This document shows, piece after piece, positions 21,207 through 21,574 of a stretch of DNA of 21,574 nucleotides; within the stretch, counting starts at the first letter, position 1, and every line of letters begins with the position of its first letter. Source of the DNA: Pelargonium cotyledonis (Eukaryota; Streptophyta; Magnoliopsida; Geraniales; Geraniaceae); assembly GCA_036897625.1 (NCBI GenBank), contig JAYMTA010001137.1, positions 1 through 21,574 of the forward strand. The letters run 5' to 3'. The translations under genes and the position numbers were made by a program. Below the pieces are notes generated by a model, which was not told the origin of the DNA, made no database searches, and worked only from the letters and a program-made list of their open reading frames with translations.

Positions 21207-21223
21207 TTTCCACACCCTATGTT
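21207..21223. repeat. LINE target-site duplication, 5' side
   Basis: TTTCCACACCCTATGTT, identical to 14761-14777. Removing the LINE and one copy gives a continuous pre-insertion sequence. Confidence 0.95.
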
Positions 21224-21574
21224 ACTTTTCCACAGCTTTTCACTTGTATATTCCAATATTACCCTTAATCCTTATCTTGTTATTTATTATTGTTAAAACA
21301 TTCTAAAATTAAATTTATTATCATTGATTATTATTTCCTCCCTACATTTCTATCTTACAAGACACATGTAAAAATTGTTCTATACTGTTAACTCACAAAA
21401 TATAGACTTGTTATATCATGCGAGAGAATTGAAACGATTACATGCAATTTAAATTTGAGTATTAAGGTCATATTTATATCATACAAAACATGTTTTTTAC
21501 TAAACTAAATTTCAATTATTTAATTTCTTTTTAGAAATTTAGGGTGAATAAGCAATTTATTAGTACAAATATTA
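21224..21574. other. AT-rich flank beyond the LINE
   Basis: No gene, RNA or repeat is recognised in these last 351 bases. Before the LINE inserted, this DNA was contiguous with 14271-14777, the OR upstream region. Confidence 0.5.

Overview
This is nuclear DNA from a flowering plant, most likely a eudicot. It has spliced genes with GT/AG introns, AT-rich introns and intergenic DNA, a plant cell-wall invertase, a plastid-targeted ORANGE protein, a Stowaway MITE and a plant L1-type LINE. The genus cannot be named from the sequence alone. Splice sites and product names come from reading the DNA by eye; no database search was run.

Layout. Positions 1-1802 (+) hold the 3' five exons of a cell-wall invertase. 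Positions 2323-4023 (-) hold an intact five-exon ubiquitin-ribosomal protein eL40 fusion gene with a telo-box/site II promoter. Positions 4668-5678 (-) hold a degenerate tandem copy of that gene, with a frameshift, a lost zinc-ligand Cys and a duplicated last exon. Positions 5680-8160 have no clear gene. This stretch contains short duplications, a cluster of CGGTTnACCG palindromes, a TATA plus CT-rich unit carrying a 20-bp minisatellite, a possible worn DNA transposon, and a coiled-coil-like relic reading frame. Positions 8242-10221 (-) encode an alpha/beta hydrolase whose 5' end is out of frame. Positions 11233-14270 (-) encode a complete eight-exon ORANGE (OR) protein with a Stowaway MITE in its last intron. 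Positions 14778-21206 (-) are a near full-length L1-type LINE with a poly-A tail and perfect 17-bp target-site duplications. Its ORF1 and ORF2 are broken by stop codons and frameshifts.

The genes do not form a pathway. The unifying themes are duplication and decay (the eL40 pair, small tandem repeats) and mobile-element insertion around OR. The LINE lies about 0.5 kb upstream of OR in the same orientation, and the MITE lies inside OR.

The most interesting points are the remodelled ubiquitin-eL40 duplicate, a Trp-rich unrecognised domain encoded between DUF4283/zinc-knuckle ORF1 and ORF2 of the LINE, a repeated Trp-to-stop decay pattern in the LINE, and an exact 20-bp-period minisatellite. 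Most of the frameshifts seen fall in A/T homopolymers, so read-level verification matters before calling pseudogenes.
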